The notes beneath the pieces were generated by a model. The model searched no databases, was not told the origin of the DNA, and worked only from the letters and a program-made list of their open reading frames with translations. From JAAZGD01 sp964383845 (GTDB lineage Bacteria; Bacillota; Clostridia; Peptostreptococcales; Anaerovoracaceae), in NCBI GenBank assembly GCA_964383845.1, contig CAYLIF010000003.1, forward strand, positions 1 through 64,000: DNA of 64,000 nt. The letters run 5' to 3'. Positions within the stretch are counted from its first letter, which is position 1; each line of letters opens with the position of its first letter. A program made the position numbers and the translations under genes. Shown here one piece after another: positions 8,537 to 17,398 of this stretch.

Positions 8537-10261
8537 ATGGGTTTTGATGGAATAGTAACCACAGCTATAAGCCGGGAATTGAAGGATATTCTTTTAGGAG
8601 GTAGGATAGAAAAGATCTATCAACCTGAGGAAGAGGATATTATTTTTTATGTACAGGCCAATAGAATTCGCCATCAGCTGTTCCTTTCTTCCAACTCTTC
8701 TCACCCGTACACATGCCTCATAGCTAACAGATTGGAAAACCCTAAAAACCCTTTAGCCTTTTGCATGCTGTTGAGAAAGCATTTAGCAGGTGGTCGAATT
8801 GTTGGGATCGAACAACAAAATGGAGATCGAGTAATAGACTTTAACATAGAAAGCCAAAATGAGCTGGGATATTCAACACGAAAAACATTGTCTATTGAAA
8901 TTATGGGTAAACATAGCAATATTATCTTGTATGATCAAGAATCAGGATTAATTATTGATGCAATAAAAAGAGTATCATTTGATATGAGTAGAGCACGTCA
9001 AATACTACCGGGAAAGCGATACGAATTGCCTCCATCTCAAAATAAAATATCATTAGAGAATATTGACCAATTAGGCGATGAATTCTATCAAAATATGTTG
9101 GCAAATCCAGATAAACAAGGGAAATTGTTGCTTTCATCTGTAAAAGGCTTATCACCTATTCTTTGTGAAAATCTGGCTTATGAAATCCAAAATTCCCTGG
9201 GCAATGGAGCTGACACAATAAAAAATATCCTCATCAAATTACACCAAAGAGTCAAGGGAAATCAATGGCAAACAATGGTATACCTAAAGCAAGATGGCAC
9301 TCCTGTAGATTTTCATGTACTTCCTCTGGAAATATATAGAAATACTTACGAGGCTGTTTCATTCCCTAATATCAGCCAGGGTATCGAATATTATTATGAA
9401 AACAAAGATAGCTCAAATAGAATTCGACAAAAAACACAAGATCTTGAAAAGACAGTTCAGCATTCTATTAATAAAATGCAATTGAAAAAACAAAGACTCT
9501 CTGAAGAGTTATTGAAGGCAAAAGATTCCGAAGATCTAAGACTTTATGGAGAATTGTTGACTGCTCACCTTCACGAAATTCCTTCCGGAAAATCTTTAGT
9601 AGAAGTGGAAAATTATTATACGCAAAATAAGATTCAAATACCTTTGGATGTTCGTTTTTCTCCTGCAAAAAATGCACAAAACTACTTTAAGAAATATGGC
9701 AAAGCCAAGACATCAATAAAAGAAAAATCCACACAACTTGAAGAAGTTGAAAAAGACTTAAATTACCTGGATACAGTTCAAAGCTATCTGCTGGCTGCAG
9801 AATCCGTAGAAGTTGTTGATGACATAAGAAGCGAACTAATTGAAAGCGGATTCCTAAAGAGAAAACTATTAGCAAAGCCTTCCAAAAATAAGAAAAGTTC
9901 ATTTTTAGAATACACATTATCAGATGGCAGCAAAGCTTTTGTTGGAAGAAATAACAAAGAAAACGATCAATTAACATTCCAAAAATCTGGGGCTAGGGAT
10001 TACTGGTTTCATACCAAAGACATACCAGGTTCACATGTTGTGCTTTCTGTAAATCAAGATGGCTTGAAGGACGAACAGATTTTGGAAACTGCGGCTCTTG
10101 CTGCTTTCCATAGTAAAGCAAAAAATTCTTCGAAAGTGCCAGTTGATTATATGCCAATTAGATATGTTAAAAAACCTAAAGGTGCTAAACCTGGCATGGT
10201 TATTTTCACTAATAACAAAACCGTTTATGTTGATCCAAAAGAGCCCATCAAAAAGACTTAG
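8537..10261 (+). CDS. rqcH: RqcH, NFACT-family ribosome quality control factor
   Basis: 574 residues with NFACT-N at the N-terminus (MGFDGIVTTAISRELKD, then FCMLLRKHLAGGRI near 80), a central coiled coil (about 290-430) and NFACT-R near 485-560 (GARDYWFHTKDIPGSHVVL). RqcH binds stalled 50S subunits with peptidyl-tRNA and recruits tRNA-Ala to add C-terminal alanine tails for proteolysis. It was formerly annotated as a fibronectin-binding protein. It is monocistronic, with AAGGGTTT before the ATG, and converges on the hydrolase with a 22-base gap. Confidence 0.93.
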   Translation: MGFDGIVTTAISRELKDILLGGRIEKIYQPEEEDIIFYVQANRIRHQLFLSSNSSHPYTCLIANRLENPKNPLAFCMLLRKHLAGGRIVGIEQQNGDRVIDFNIESQNELGYSTRKTLSIEIMGKHSNIILYDQESGLIIDAIKRVSFDMSRARQILPGKRYELPPSQNKISLENIDQLGDEFYQNMLANPDKQGKLLLSSVKGLSPILCENLAYEIQNSLGNGADTIKNILIKLHQRVKGNQWQTMVYLKQDGTPVDFHVLPLEIYRNTYEAVSFPNISQGIEYYYENKDSSNRIRQKTQDLEKTVQHSINKMQLKKQRLSEELLKAKDSEDLRLYGELLTAHLHEIPSGKSLVEVENYYTQNKIQIPLDVRFSPAKNAQNYFKKYGKAKTSIKEKSTQLEEVEKDLNYLDTVQSYLLAAESVEVVDDIRSELIESGFLKRKLLAKPSKNKKSSFLEYTLSDGSKAFVGRNNKENDQLTFQKSGARDYWFHTKDIPGSHVVLSVNQDGLKDEQILETAALAAFHSKAKNSSKVPVDYMPIRYVKKPKGAKPGMVIFTNNKTVYVDPKEPIKKT

Positions 10262-10283
10262 TAAAACCATTTTGTCAGGTGAA

Positions 10284-11147
10284 TTATTTTAACGCTTCAA
10301 TAAATTCTCGAATTCTCAGAATCACTTCTTCTCCATCTGAATCAATGCCACCATTATGTACCTCATGGTAAATTCCATCTAATTCTAAATACGTCATTAG
10401 GTTAGAATCTTCATTTGAAGCAATGCCTCTAGTTCCTTCAATAGAGCAAAGTTTATCTTCTTTACCATGGATTAGTAGTATGGGTTTGCCTTTTCCACGG
10501 AATTCTCCCTCAAGTTTACCTTCTTCTAACATTCTTCCAGTTATAAACCCATCTTGGGCTGTTTGGGCTGATATCTTGCCATGAACGAGAGGGTCTTTTT
10601 TATATTCTCCAACAGATTTTGGATTGCCTAAAACAGAAGAATCTATTTTGGAGTCGAATGTGGTTGACGGCGCAACTTTGGATAATAGCAAAGCCATAAA
10701 AGCTAAAGGTTTTGGTAAAGGTTTTACGAGTCTAGCCCAAGGGGCAGTAACAATAAAGCCTGCTGCTTTATTGGCTAATAGTCCACGAATTCTATAATCC
10801 AAAACTATATTCCCTCCCATACTATGTCCATACACAGCTAATGGAATATGTGGGTAAATCCCTATAGTATACATTATTAAATCATCTATATCTTTAAGAA
10901 TTTCTTTTCTTGGAGCTGTATGTCCTCGTTTCCCCCATGATTCACCATGGCCCCTTAAATCCATAGCAATTACAGCTATATTTTTATTATTAAATATTTT
11001 TGCAACTCTATCATATCTTCCTGCATATTCTCCAATTCCATGAATAATCACCACAACCTTTTCGGCAGATGTAACACTCCAGTGATAACCTTTTACAAAA
11101 CAATTACCTCTATTATTTATCTTTTTTAAAATAAATTTTTCGTACAT
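10284..11147 (-). CDS. Alpha/beta hydrolase, monoacylglycerol-lipase type
   Basis: 287 residues. The catalytic triad is readable: S109 in GHSMGG, D231 in HGKEDKL, H261 in DGIYHEVHN. The oxyanion segment HGIGEYAGRYDRVA and the RGHGES motif place it in the Hydrolase_4 (serine aminopeptidase S33 / lysophospholipase) group. No signal peptide, so it is cytosolic. A GGAGGTG site precedes the ATG. The substrate is unassigned; short- or medium-chain glycerides and lysolipids are typical for the family. Confidence 0.85.
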   Translation of the reverse strand: MYEKFILKKINNRGNCFVKGYHWSVTSAEKVVVIIHGIGEYAGRYDRVAKIFNNKNIAVIAMDLRGHGESWGKRGHTAPRKEILKDIDDLIMYTIGIYPHIPLAVYGHSMGGNIVLDYRIRGLLANKAAGFIVTAPWARLVKPLPKPLAFMALLLSKVAPSTTFDSKIDSSVLGNPKSVGEYKKDPLVHGKISAQTAQDGFITGRMLEEGKLEGEFRGKGKPILLIHGKEDKLCSIEGTRGIASNEDSNLMTYLELDGIYHEVHNGGIDSDGEEVILRIREFIEALK

Positions 11148-11186
11148 ATTTACACCTCCAAAAACATCTTTTTTTTAATGTAAGTA

Positions 11187-11215
11187 TTGACGTTTACCAT
11201 TTTTTACCGTAATAT
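11187..11215 (+). promoter_or_regulatory. Sigma-A promoter for the 41-residue zinc-ribbon gene
   Basis: TTGACG at 11187-11192, 17-base spacer, TAATAT at 11210-11215. Transcription should begin near 11222, about 45 bases before the ATG at 11267. Confidence 0.8.
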
Positions 11216-11266
11216 ATATTTAATACGTCTTGGCCGATATTATTTGCAGTAATAAGGGAGGGACTC

Positions 11267-11392
11267 ATGCGAACGAAAGAATGCAAACTTTGTAAGGACT
11301 GTCAAAAGTTGAAGGAATTTCATGGTGGCTATATCTGTGAGGACTGTTATCTGGCGTTATTTAATTTATACAAAACTCAACATCTAACCTAA
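11267..11392 (+). CDS. 41-residue zinc-ribbon-like protein
   Basis: A short gene read directly: ATG at 11267, TAA at 11390-11392. Five cysteines sit at C6, C9, C12, C24 and C27, so ECKLCKDC and GGYICEDC form two CxxC knuckles suited to one zinc ion. A strong GGGAGGG site precedes the ATG. It has its own near-consensus promoter and an intrinsic terminator at 11424-11449, making a complete monocistronic unit between two minus-strand genes. Function unknown; a nucleic-acid or protein-binding accessory role is only a guess. The coding call rests on regulatory signals plus the cysteine pattern. Confidence 0.75.
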   Translation: MRTKECKLCKDCQKLKEFHGGYICEDCYLALFNLYKTQHLT

Positions 11393-11403
11393 CTTTTTCT
11401 CAA

Positions 11404-12357
11404 TCATTTCTTGGGAAACCCAGCTGAGTCTATATGACTCAGTTTTTTTAATACTTTCTCAAACTCACCTGGAAGTTGACTATCAAATTCCAATCGCTTG
11501 CCTGTAACCGGATGTTCAAATCCTAAGCTTTTAGCATGAAGTACTTGGGAATCAACATTTATTGGGCTTTTTTTTGGACCATATACTTGATCACCTAATA
11601 AAGGATGCTTTTTGTATGCCATATGTACCCTAATTTGATGAGTTCTTCCAGTTTCCAAACGTGCCTCTATATATGTGAAATTGCCAAAGCGCTTAATAAC
11701 CCGATAATGAGTTACGGCTCTTCTGCCTCCAGTTTTTAAAACTTTTTGTTTGAGCCTATTGTTAGGATCTCTTCCTATGAATTCATCAATGATTCCTTCA
11801 TCTTCTATAATATTATGATATACCACTGCGTGATATATTCGAGTAATAGAATGTTCCTCAAGCTGTTTGGCCAAACTTTGATGAGCTTTATCCGTTTTTG
11901 CAATCATAAGCAATCCACTGGTATCTTTGTCGATGCGGTGAACAATTCCTGGTCTGATGGTTCCGTTAATCGAACTGAGCCTTCCTTGGCAATGGTAAAG
12001 AACTCCATGAACCAAGGTGTTTTCATAATTACCCGCCCCAGGATGAACCACCATTCCTTTTGGTTTATTAACTACCAATAAGCTATCGTCTTCGTAAATA
12101 ATGTTTAGGGGAATATCTTGTCCTTTGATTTCTAGTTCTTTAGGTTCAGGAACATCTAATAATACTTTATCTCCTTCAAAAACTTTTTCTTTTTTGCTGC
12201 TAATGGTTTTTCCATTTATTTTAGCCCGTCCTTCTTGTAAAAGCTTTTGAATATAGCTTCTTGAAATTTCTGGCATCAAAAGAGAGAGGACCAAATCAAC
12301 TCGGGTCCCATCAAATTCTTCCTCTATAATGAAATTAAGCTTGTCCTTCACTGTCAT
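11404..12357 (-). CDS. rluD: RluA/RluD-family 23S rRNA pseudouridine synthase
   Basis: 317 residues. An N-terminal S4 RNA-binding domain (about 18-75) is followed by the synthase fold. HRIDKDTSG is at 140-148, with catalytic aspartate D143, and GRTHQIRVHM near 245. Best match is the RluD/YlyB group that isomerises uridines of large-subunit rRNA; the target positions are inferred from family. It overlaps lspA by 23 bases and ends the long cluster starting at ylxM. The last codons overlap the terminator hairpin of the opposing zinc-ribbon gene. Confidence 0.9.
   Translation of the reverse strand: MTVKDKLNFIIEEEFDGTRVDLVLSLLMPEISRSYIQKLLQEGRAKINGKTISSKKEKVFEGDKVLLDVPEPKELEIKGQDIPLNIIYEDDSLLVVNKPKGMVVHPGAGNYENTLVHGVLYHCQGRLSSINGTIRPGIVHRIDKDTSGLLMIAKTDKAHQSLAKQLEEHSITRIYHAVVYHNIIEDEGIIDEFIGRDPNNRLKQKVLKTGGRRAVTHYRVIKRFGNFTYIEARLETGRTHQIRVHMAYKKHPLLGDQVYGPKKSPINVDSQVLHAKSLGFEHPVTGKRLEFDSQLPGEFEKVLKKLSHIDSAGFPKK
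11424..11449 (+). terminator. Intrinsic terminator of the zinc-ribbon gene, inside rluD
   Basis: CTGAGTC-TATAT-GACTCAG followed by seven T on the plus strand. On the minus strand the stem is preceded, not followed, by the homopolymer, so it acts only on plus-strand transcription. It lies entirely within the 3' coding end of rluD. Confidence 0.85.
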
Positions 12358-12817
12358 GTTTTCTACCCAACCATATTACATTTAATATCAATAAACAGCA
12401 CCCCGTTACTACTGCAATGTCAGCAATATTGAAAACTGGCCAGAACTGAAAATCGAACATGTCTACAACATATCCTAAAATAATTCTGTCCAGTAAATTT
12501 CCAAGTCCTCCACCTATAATAAGTGACGTTGCAAGCAGCAAGCTCCAGTGTTCCTTGTGAATGTTTCTCACAAAAAAAATAATCAAAACAATCAGAACTA
12601 TTGTAGTGATTACTATTAACCCCCATCTTTGATCTTGAAAGTTTGAAAAAGCTGCACCTGTATTTTTTACAAAGGTTAAATGAAAAACCCCATCCAGTAT
12701 TGGTAGGGATTGTCCATGTTCCATGTTAGCAAGAACTAAGTATTTAGATAGCTGATCAGTGGCAAAAATAATAGCTATTATTATATAATACATTTCTTCT
12801 CTATTCTTTGATCTCAT
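12335..12817 (-). CDS. lspA: Prolipoprotein signal peptidase (signal peptidase II)
   Basis: 160 residues with four transmembrane helices. Conserved blocks VKNTGAAFS, GGGLGNLLDRI and PVFNIADIAVV place the catalytic aspartates at D110 and D133. It cleaves lipoprotein signal peptides ahead of the lipidated cysteine, for example that of the BMP lipoprotein at 24.9 kb. The ATG overlaps the end of divIVA by 17 bases; a second in-frame ATG at 12793 has an equally weak ribosome site, so the start is not certain. Confidence 0.95.
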   Translation of the reverse strand: MRSKNREEMYYIIIAIIFATDQLSKYLVLANMEHGQSLPILDGVFHLTFVKNTGAAFSNFQDQRWGLIVITTIVLIVLIIFFVRNIHKEHWSLLLATSLIIGGGLGNLLDRIILGYVVDMFDFQFWPVFNIADIAVVTGCCLLILNVIWLGRKHDSEGQA

Positions 12818-13391
12818 TGGACCCGATAATTAATGTTTTGGTGAGATCCTGAGGAGCATTGGATGGTTGTTTTTCTCGAGTTTTTTCTCTTGATATTGTA
12901 TTTTCTTCTGTGATACCTAGACCCGCCATTCCAAGTTCTTCGAAAATCTCTAAACTCAGGGTATCAAAACGCTCCAATTCAGATTCCAATAAATTTTTGT
13001 ATTTCGCCTTGAATTTCTTGAACCTATTATTTAAAGACTCATTCTCATCGGTTAAACGTTCAACAGCTTCTCGTGCCTCTCGTAGAACCAGTTCTGCATC
13101 TAATTCTGCATTTTTTAATAAAATTTCAGCTCTTCTTTCTGCAGAAGCAGAAATATCGCCCATTAGGGTCTTTGCAGCTTCCAAAGTTTCTAATACCGTA
13201 TTTTCAGTACCACTATATCGGTGTAGATCCTCTTTAAGCCTTTCAACCTCAGCATTTAATTTTTCATTTTCTGTCATTAAAATCTCATAGTCGATGGTTA
13301 TTTGATCTAAAAACTCATCAACAGCATCTTCCTTATAGCCTCTAACGACTTTCGGGAATTTTTTTTCTTGTATATCAATAGGAGTTATCAT
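12801..13391 (-). CDS. divIVA: DivIVA-domain cell division protein
   Basis: 196 residues. The N-terminal membrane-binding motif (MITPIDIQEKKFPKVVRGY, then VDEFLDQI) is the DivIVA signature, followed by coiled coil from about residue 30 to 155 and a charged tail. DivIVA senses negative membrane curvature at septa and poles and positions division or cell-wall proteins. A GGAGG site precedes the ATG. It sits directly after sepF, as in other Firmicutes. Confidence 0.93.
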   Translation of the reverse strand: MITPIDIQEKKFPKVVRGYKEDAVDEFLDQITIDYEILMTENEKLNAEVERLKEDLHRYSGTENTVLETLEAAKTLMGDISASAERRAEILLKNAELDAELVLREAREAVERLTDENESLNNRFKKFKAKYKNLLESELERFDTLSLEIFEELGMAGLGITEENTISREKTREKQPSNAPQDLTKTLIIGSNEIKE

Positions 13392-13397
13392 AATTTG

Positions 13398-13934
13398 TTA
13401 CCTCCACAAATTTTTTGGGTTCCCAGCAAAATCAATAGACTTATGCTCTATGTTTGCTGCAATATCAACATTCTCTGGTGCGAAAACAAATATGTTATCT
13501 GCTATTTTTTGAACATTACCATTTAAGGCATAGGTTGCTCCACTTAGAAATTCGAAAATTTTCCTTGCAGTATCGCTTTCAAGTTTTTCCAAATTAATAA
13601 TTACTGGTTTTCTGCTTTTTAAATTATCAACAAGTCGAGGGCATTCATCAAAGCTTTTAGGCTCAATTACCACCAACTTAAAAGGATTTGTAGAACCAAG
13701 ACCTTGAGTCTTTGAGATTTGGCCATAATAAACTGGCTTCTGGTCTGAGTTTCCCTGTTGCTGGTCCTTGCTTATGCTCCCAGAAGAAGACTGGCCTTTA
13801 AAATTCGTATTTTGAATTTCAAAAGAATTCTGTTTCTTCTTGATTTCTTCCATTGCTTTATTCACTTCTTCTTCAGGAATATCATCAATCTCTTCAATAC
13901 CAACTAACTCTTTAAGACTTTTAAAAAGGCCCAT
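13398..13934 (-). CDS. sepF: Cell division protein SepF
   Basis: 178 residues. An amphipathic membrane-binding N-terminus (MGLFKSLKELVGI), a low-complexity linker rich in Q and S (about 40-80), and the C-terminal SepF domain with PKSFDECPRLVDNLKSRKPV and FLSGATYALNG. SepF tethers and bundles FtsZ at the septal membrane. GGAGGTG precedes the ATG. Neighbours yggS and divIVA match the conserved division cluster, but ylmG and ylmH are missing between sepF and divIVA. Confidence 0.95.
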   Translation of the reverse strand: MGLFKSLKELVGIEEIDDIPEEEVNKAMEEIKKKQNSFEIQNTNFKGQSSSGSISKDQQQGNSDQKPVYYGQISKTQGLGSTNPFKLVVIEPKSFDECPRLVDNLKSRKPVIINLEKLESDTARKIFEFLSGATYALNGNVQKIADNIFVFAPENVDIAANIEHKSIDFAGNPKNLWR

Positions 13935-13945
13935 ATTTCCACCTC

Positions 13946-14650
13946 CTAAATGTTTTTACTATAATCTCTCTCACCAAAAATTGCCGTACCTATTCTAACT
14001 ATATTTGAGCCTTCCTCTATGGCAACCTGAAAATCATTTGACATGCCCATAGACAAAAATTGGAAGTCGAGTTTTTCATGTTGTATCTTAGAGTACTTGT
14101 CGTAGAGTGTTTTACCCTTTTGGAAATATTTTCTAACATTCTCAGGTTCATCAGAAAATGGTGCGATTACCATAAGACCCTTAATCATTATGTTTGGGCA
14201 TTTATTGAGAATTTCAGAGATTAAACTTTCAGTTTCTTCAGGTGGAACCCCGAACTTTGTATCCTCCATAGCAGAATTAACCTGAATTAGAATATTCATT
14301 GTTCGCCCTAGTTTAATGCATCTTCGATTAATCTCCTCCGCCAAACGAATACTATCTACACTGTGAATCATAAACACTTTATCTACAATGTATTTTACCT
14401 TGTTTGTCTGTAAATGTCCAATTAAATGCCAACGACAGGGCTCTACAAAATCATATTTTTCCAAAATTTCTTGTACTTTATTTTCTCCTATGTCTGTAAT
14501 ACCGCCTAAGAGTGCTTCGTTGATTTCTTCTACGCTCCGTGTTTTGGTTACCGCGCATAAAAGAACATCGCCTTCCTTTCCTCCTGATTTTTTAGCTATC
14601 CTATCAATGTCATTTTTTGTCGAAATTATATTTTCCTTGATATTTTTCAA
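13946..14650 (-). CDS. YggS-family PLP homeostasis protein
   Basis: 234 residues. The PLP-binding lysine is K36 in LLCAVTKTRS; HLIGHLQTNK and LSMGMSNDFQVAIEEGSN bind the cofactor phosphate. The family (YlmE/YggS/PLPHP) buffers pyridoxal phosphate and has no known enzymatic activity. The start is a TTG overlapping the TGA of the upstream gene (ATTGA), with an AGGAAAG site, so translation is coupled. First of the conserved ylm group. Confidence 0.93.
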   Translation of the reverse strand: MKNIKENIISTKNDIDRIAKKSGGKEGDVLLCAVTKTRSVEEINEALLGGITDIGENKVQEILEKYDFVEPCRWHLIGHLQTNKVKYIVDKVFMIHSVDSIRLAEEINRRCIKLGRTMNILIQVNSAMEDTKFGVPPEETESLISEILNKCPNIMIKGLMVIAPFSDEPENVRKYFQKGKTLYDKYSKIQHEKLDFQFLSMGMSNDFQVAIEEGSNIVRIGTAIFGERDYSKNI

Positions 14651-15618
14651 TTTACTTTCCTCACTAATGTATCATAAATATCTACTGTGTTGATTTTCTC
14701 ACCTTCTTCGTCATAGTAGAATTCTACAGCGATACAACTTTCTTCGCCATCAGTAGCATAAACTTTAATTGGTGTGAATACTTTTTCATCTTTTTTATTA
14801 ATTACATAAACCCCTATTTGTTCATCAATGGATGAGATAGATTCATTGGGTATAATTATTCCTTTATAGTCGCTGGTAAGTACAGTTGCTCCCAACTTTC
14901 TCCGTTCAACAAAATCTATATAGTATCGGTTTGTAGATAGTATTACTTTCCATCGTTCTCCATCAGGCAATATATTATGTACCTTAGCCTTGATTTCCCC
15001 TTTGGGAAGATAGACAATTACGTCTTTACCTGGTTCATATTTTGAAACATTCCCACGGCTCACCCAAGTCATTAAATACCAAATGTCATTATCGCATATT
15101 TTGTAAATAGGTTCTTGGGAATATGCTTCTGCTCTTACAAGGTTTTCTTGCTCTATATTAAATCTAGCAACATCTTCAAATTTTAAGTTTTCCATTGATT
15201 GGGGAGTAAATATGCCCTCATATCCATCCACATAGTAACTTAATATTCCCGAAGACTCACTTTGATAACCTCCTTGTATAGCTACTCTGTCTCCTAACTG
15301 GGACCTTAATTCATTATATCTTTCATCATGAGACTTTCCAAGAGATGCGGGGATAATTTCTAAAATTGTAGTGCCTTTTCTAACCATTTCATTTTGCTTT
15401 AAATAATAGTTAATATGGCCCTCCCCTGCAGAAAGATAGACCATCTCATCGCGAACAATATAAAAATCCGCATCATCAGTAACTTGAAAATTACCATACT
15501 CTGCGGTTACTGTCTTAGTTAAAACGTCGGCAATACCTGGCAGCAAATAGATTACAACACCTAGTCCAAGCAATACACCAATAAAAATAAAAAAAAGAAT
15601 ATTTCTTTTAAGGTTCAT
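14647..15618 (-). CDS. HlyD-like single-helix envelope protein in the division cluster
   Basis: 323 residues: one N-terminal transmembrane helix (about 7-28), then an extracytoplasmic region beginning with a barrel-sandwich/biotinyl-lipoyl-like fold (YLSAGEGHINYYLKQNEMVRKG-type turn) and a beta-rich C-terminus. Clostridial relatives are annotated as HlyD-family periplasmic adaptors, but no ABC or RND exporter is nearby. It lies between trmD (11-base overlap) and yggS (4-base overlap). Its job is unknown; a role at the division site is suggested only by position. Confidence 0.7.
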   Translation of the reverse strand: MNLKRNILFFIFIGVLLGLGVVIYLLPGIADVLTKTVTAEYGNFQVTDDADFYIVRDEMVYLSAGEGHINYYLKQNEMVRKGTTILEIIPASLGKSHDERYNELRSQLGDRVAIQGGYQSESSGILSYYVDGYEGIFTPQSMENLKFEDVARFNIEQENLVRAEAYSQEPIYKICDNDIWYLMTWVSRGNVSKYEPGKDVIVYLPKGEIKAKVHNILPDGERWKVILSTNRYYIDFVERRKLGATVLTSDYKGIIIPNESISSIDEQIGVYVINKKDEKVFTPIKVYATDGEESCIAVEFYYDEEGEKINTVDIYDTLVRKVN

Positions 15619-16351
15619 TCTTTATTCTCTCCAATACTTTTTTTTCATCTTTAGATAAAGAAGGAGATTTTTCTTTTATGAACTTTTCAAACAAATCCGG
15701 TCTCCTGCTTTTGGTTAAACGAAGAGATTGTTCAAGTTTCCAAAGTTCAATTAATTTGTGATTTCCGTTGAGCAATACTTCGGGCACCTTTAACCCTAAA
15801 TATTCTCTGGGTTTTGTATACTGTGGATATTCAATAAGACCCGAATATATAGATTCATCAGTAACACTTTCTGGGCATCCAAGGACTTCTGGAATAAATC
15901 TAGACAGGCTGTCAATTAGAACCATTGCAGGCAGCTCTCCTCCTGTTAATATATAGTCGCCAATTGATGCTTCCTCAATGTCCCAGTGATCAATAATTCT
16001 TTGATCAATCCCTTCATAATGGCCACACAAAAGAAATATTTCTTCTTCCTGAGCTAGGCCCTCAAGAAACTTCTTATTAATTATCTCCCCCCTTGGGGAG
16101 AGATGTATTAGCCTTTTACCCCAAGCTTCATTTTCTTTCAAAGCATCAAAAACAGGCTGTGCTAGCAGTACCATTCCAGCTCCACCTCCAAAGGGAGTGT
16201 CATCAGCCTTATGATGCTTATTCTTTGAAAAATCCCTTATGTTGATAATACGGATTTCTATAATGCCCTTCTCTCCAGCTTTTCCCAACATACTACTATT
16301 GATGACTGGGGCAAACATTTCCGGAAAAAGAGTTAATACATTTATTATCAT
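15608..16351 (-). CDS. trmD: tRNA (guanine-N1-)-methyltransferase
   Basis: 247 residues with the SPOUT trefoil-knot signature (LLCGHYEGIDQRI and GDYILTGGELPAMVLID). It methylates G37 of tRNAs using S-adenosylmethionine and prevents +1 frameshifting. The ATG immediately follows the rimM stop (TAAATG). The usual downstream partner rplS is absent; the HlyD-like gene takes its place. Confidence 0.97.
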   Translation of the reverse strand: MIINVLTLFPEMFAPVINSSMLGKAGEKGIIEIRIINIRDFSKNKHHKADDTPFGGGAGMVLLAQPVFDALKENEAWGKRLIHLSPRGEIINKKFLEGLAQEEEIFLLCGHYEGIDQRIIDHWDIEEASIGDYILTGGELPAMVLIDSLSRFIPEVLGCPESVTDESIYSGLIEYPQYTKPREYLGLKVPEVLLNGNHKLIELWKLEQSLRLTKSRRPDLFEKFIKEKSPSLSKDEKKVLERIKNEP

Positions 16352-16855
16352 TTACAAATCCAGCAGCCCTTTCGGAGGATCAACTATAATCCTCTTCTTA
16401 GCTATATCAATTTCAAGAATAAATTCTTTTACCCCAGGAAGAAGGAATGTCTTGTCTAATCCCTTGATTTCATAAAGGTCTTGACCAGGGCCTTTTATAA
16501 CGTCCAAAAGGGAACCCAATAGATCTCCATTTTTATCATAAACCTCAAGACCCAAAAGGTCCTTAATATAGTAGGAATCTTCAGGGAGTTCTTGTAAATC
16601 ATCTTCAGGAATATATACATATTTGTTGCGTAAGCCTTCAGCCGCTTCTACAGTGTCAATACTCTCAAGCTTCAATATCACGGTATTTTTTTGAAATCTT
16701 GATTTTCCGATTTTGTATGGCTTTTCCTCAACATAAATTTCTTTCAAGGCTTCAAATCGCTGGAGATTCTCTGCAAAGCTGTATATCTTAACTTCTCCTT
16801 TTAATCCTACAGTTTTTACTATCTGGCCAATTTTTATGGTTTCAACATCTTTCAT
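16352..16855 (-). CDS. rimM: 16S rRNA processing protein RimM
   Basis: 167 residues. The N-terminal RimM barrel (KIGQIVKTVGLKGEVKIYS) and the C-terminal PRC barrel (LGSLLDVIKGPGQDLYEI, then LLPGVKEFILEIDI) are both intact. It assists 30S head maturation by binding S19. It sits two bases after khpA in the rpsP-khpA-rimM-trmD order typical of Firmicutes. Confidence 0.96.
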   Translation of the reverse strand: MKDVETIKIGQIVKTVGLKGEVKIYSFAENLQRFEALKEIYVEEKPYKIGKSRFQKNTVILKLESIDTVEAAEGLRNKYVYIPEDDLQELPEDSYYIKDLLGLEVYDKNGDLLGSLLDVIKGPGQDLYEIKGLDKTFLLPGVKEFILEIDIAKKRIIVDPPKGLLDL

Positions 16856-16857
16856 AT

Positions 16858-17088
16858 CTACTGTACAATCTCCACAACCACCTTTGAATTAGATTTCATG
16901 GCGGCAGCTTTCACTACTGTCCTCAGGGCTTTTGCAATGCGCCCTTGCTTACCGATTACTTTCCCCATATCCTCTGGAGCAACTTTAAGCTCGATAACAA
17001 TTGCGGATCTTCCGGTTACTTCTCGCACCTCAACTGCATCAGGATTATCCACCAATGCCATTGCAATTACTTTAACCAATTCCGTCAT
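16858..17088 (-). CDS. khpA: KH-domain RNA-binding protein KhpA
   Basis: 76 residues from the ATG at 17086-17088 with GGTGAG upstream; a GTG at 17097 would add three residues that family members lack. A single KH domain with the GxxG loop GKQGR (VIGKQGRIAKALRTVV). KhpA pairs with KhpB (Jag) to bind RNA and influence division and cell-wall functions. Conserved position between rpsP and rimM. Confidence 0.93.
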   Translation of the reverse strand: MTELVKVIAMALVDNPDAVEVREVTGRSAIVIELKVAPEDMGKVIGKQGRIAKALRTVVKAAAMKSNSKVVVEIVQ

Positions 17089-17111
17089 TCGTCTCACCGC
17101 TTTCTTTCAAA

Positions 17112-17351
17112 TTATAGTATGTCACTTTTTTTCAACAAAGCTCTAACCGTTTCTGTGGGTTGTGCTCCATTGGAAATCCATTGCTTAGCTTTATCACCAT
17201 CAATTTTAATTTCAGCTGGTTCTACCATAGGATTATAAGTTCCAATCTCTTCAATGAACTTTCCATCTCTTGCTCTTCTGGAATCAGCAACTACTACGCG
17301 GTAAAAAGGCTTCTTGTTGGATCCCATTCTTTTTAATCTAATTTTAACCAT
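17112..17351 (-). CDS. rpsP: 30S ribosomal protein S16
   Basis: 79 residues beginning MVKIRLKRMGSNKKPFYRVV, the diagnostic S16 start, with DSRRARDGKFIEEIGTYNP following. It binds early in 30S assembly. It lies about 48 bases after ffh in the ylxM-ffh-rpsP-khpA-rimM-trmD cluster. Confidence 0.97.
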   Translation of the reverse strand: MVKIRLKRMGSNKKPFYRVVVADSRRARDGKFIEEIGTYNPMVEPAEIKIDGDKAKQWISNGAQPTETVRALLKKSDIL

Positions 17352-17398
17352 CTTTCTCTTCCTCCTGTTTTTACATTTAATATATTAAAGGTGAATTG

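Noticed and set aside
12420..12626. Alternative frame within lspA
   Set aside because: It lies inside the conserved LspA reading frame and has no family features of its own.
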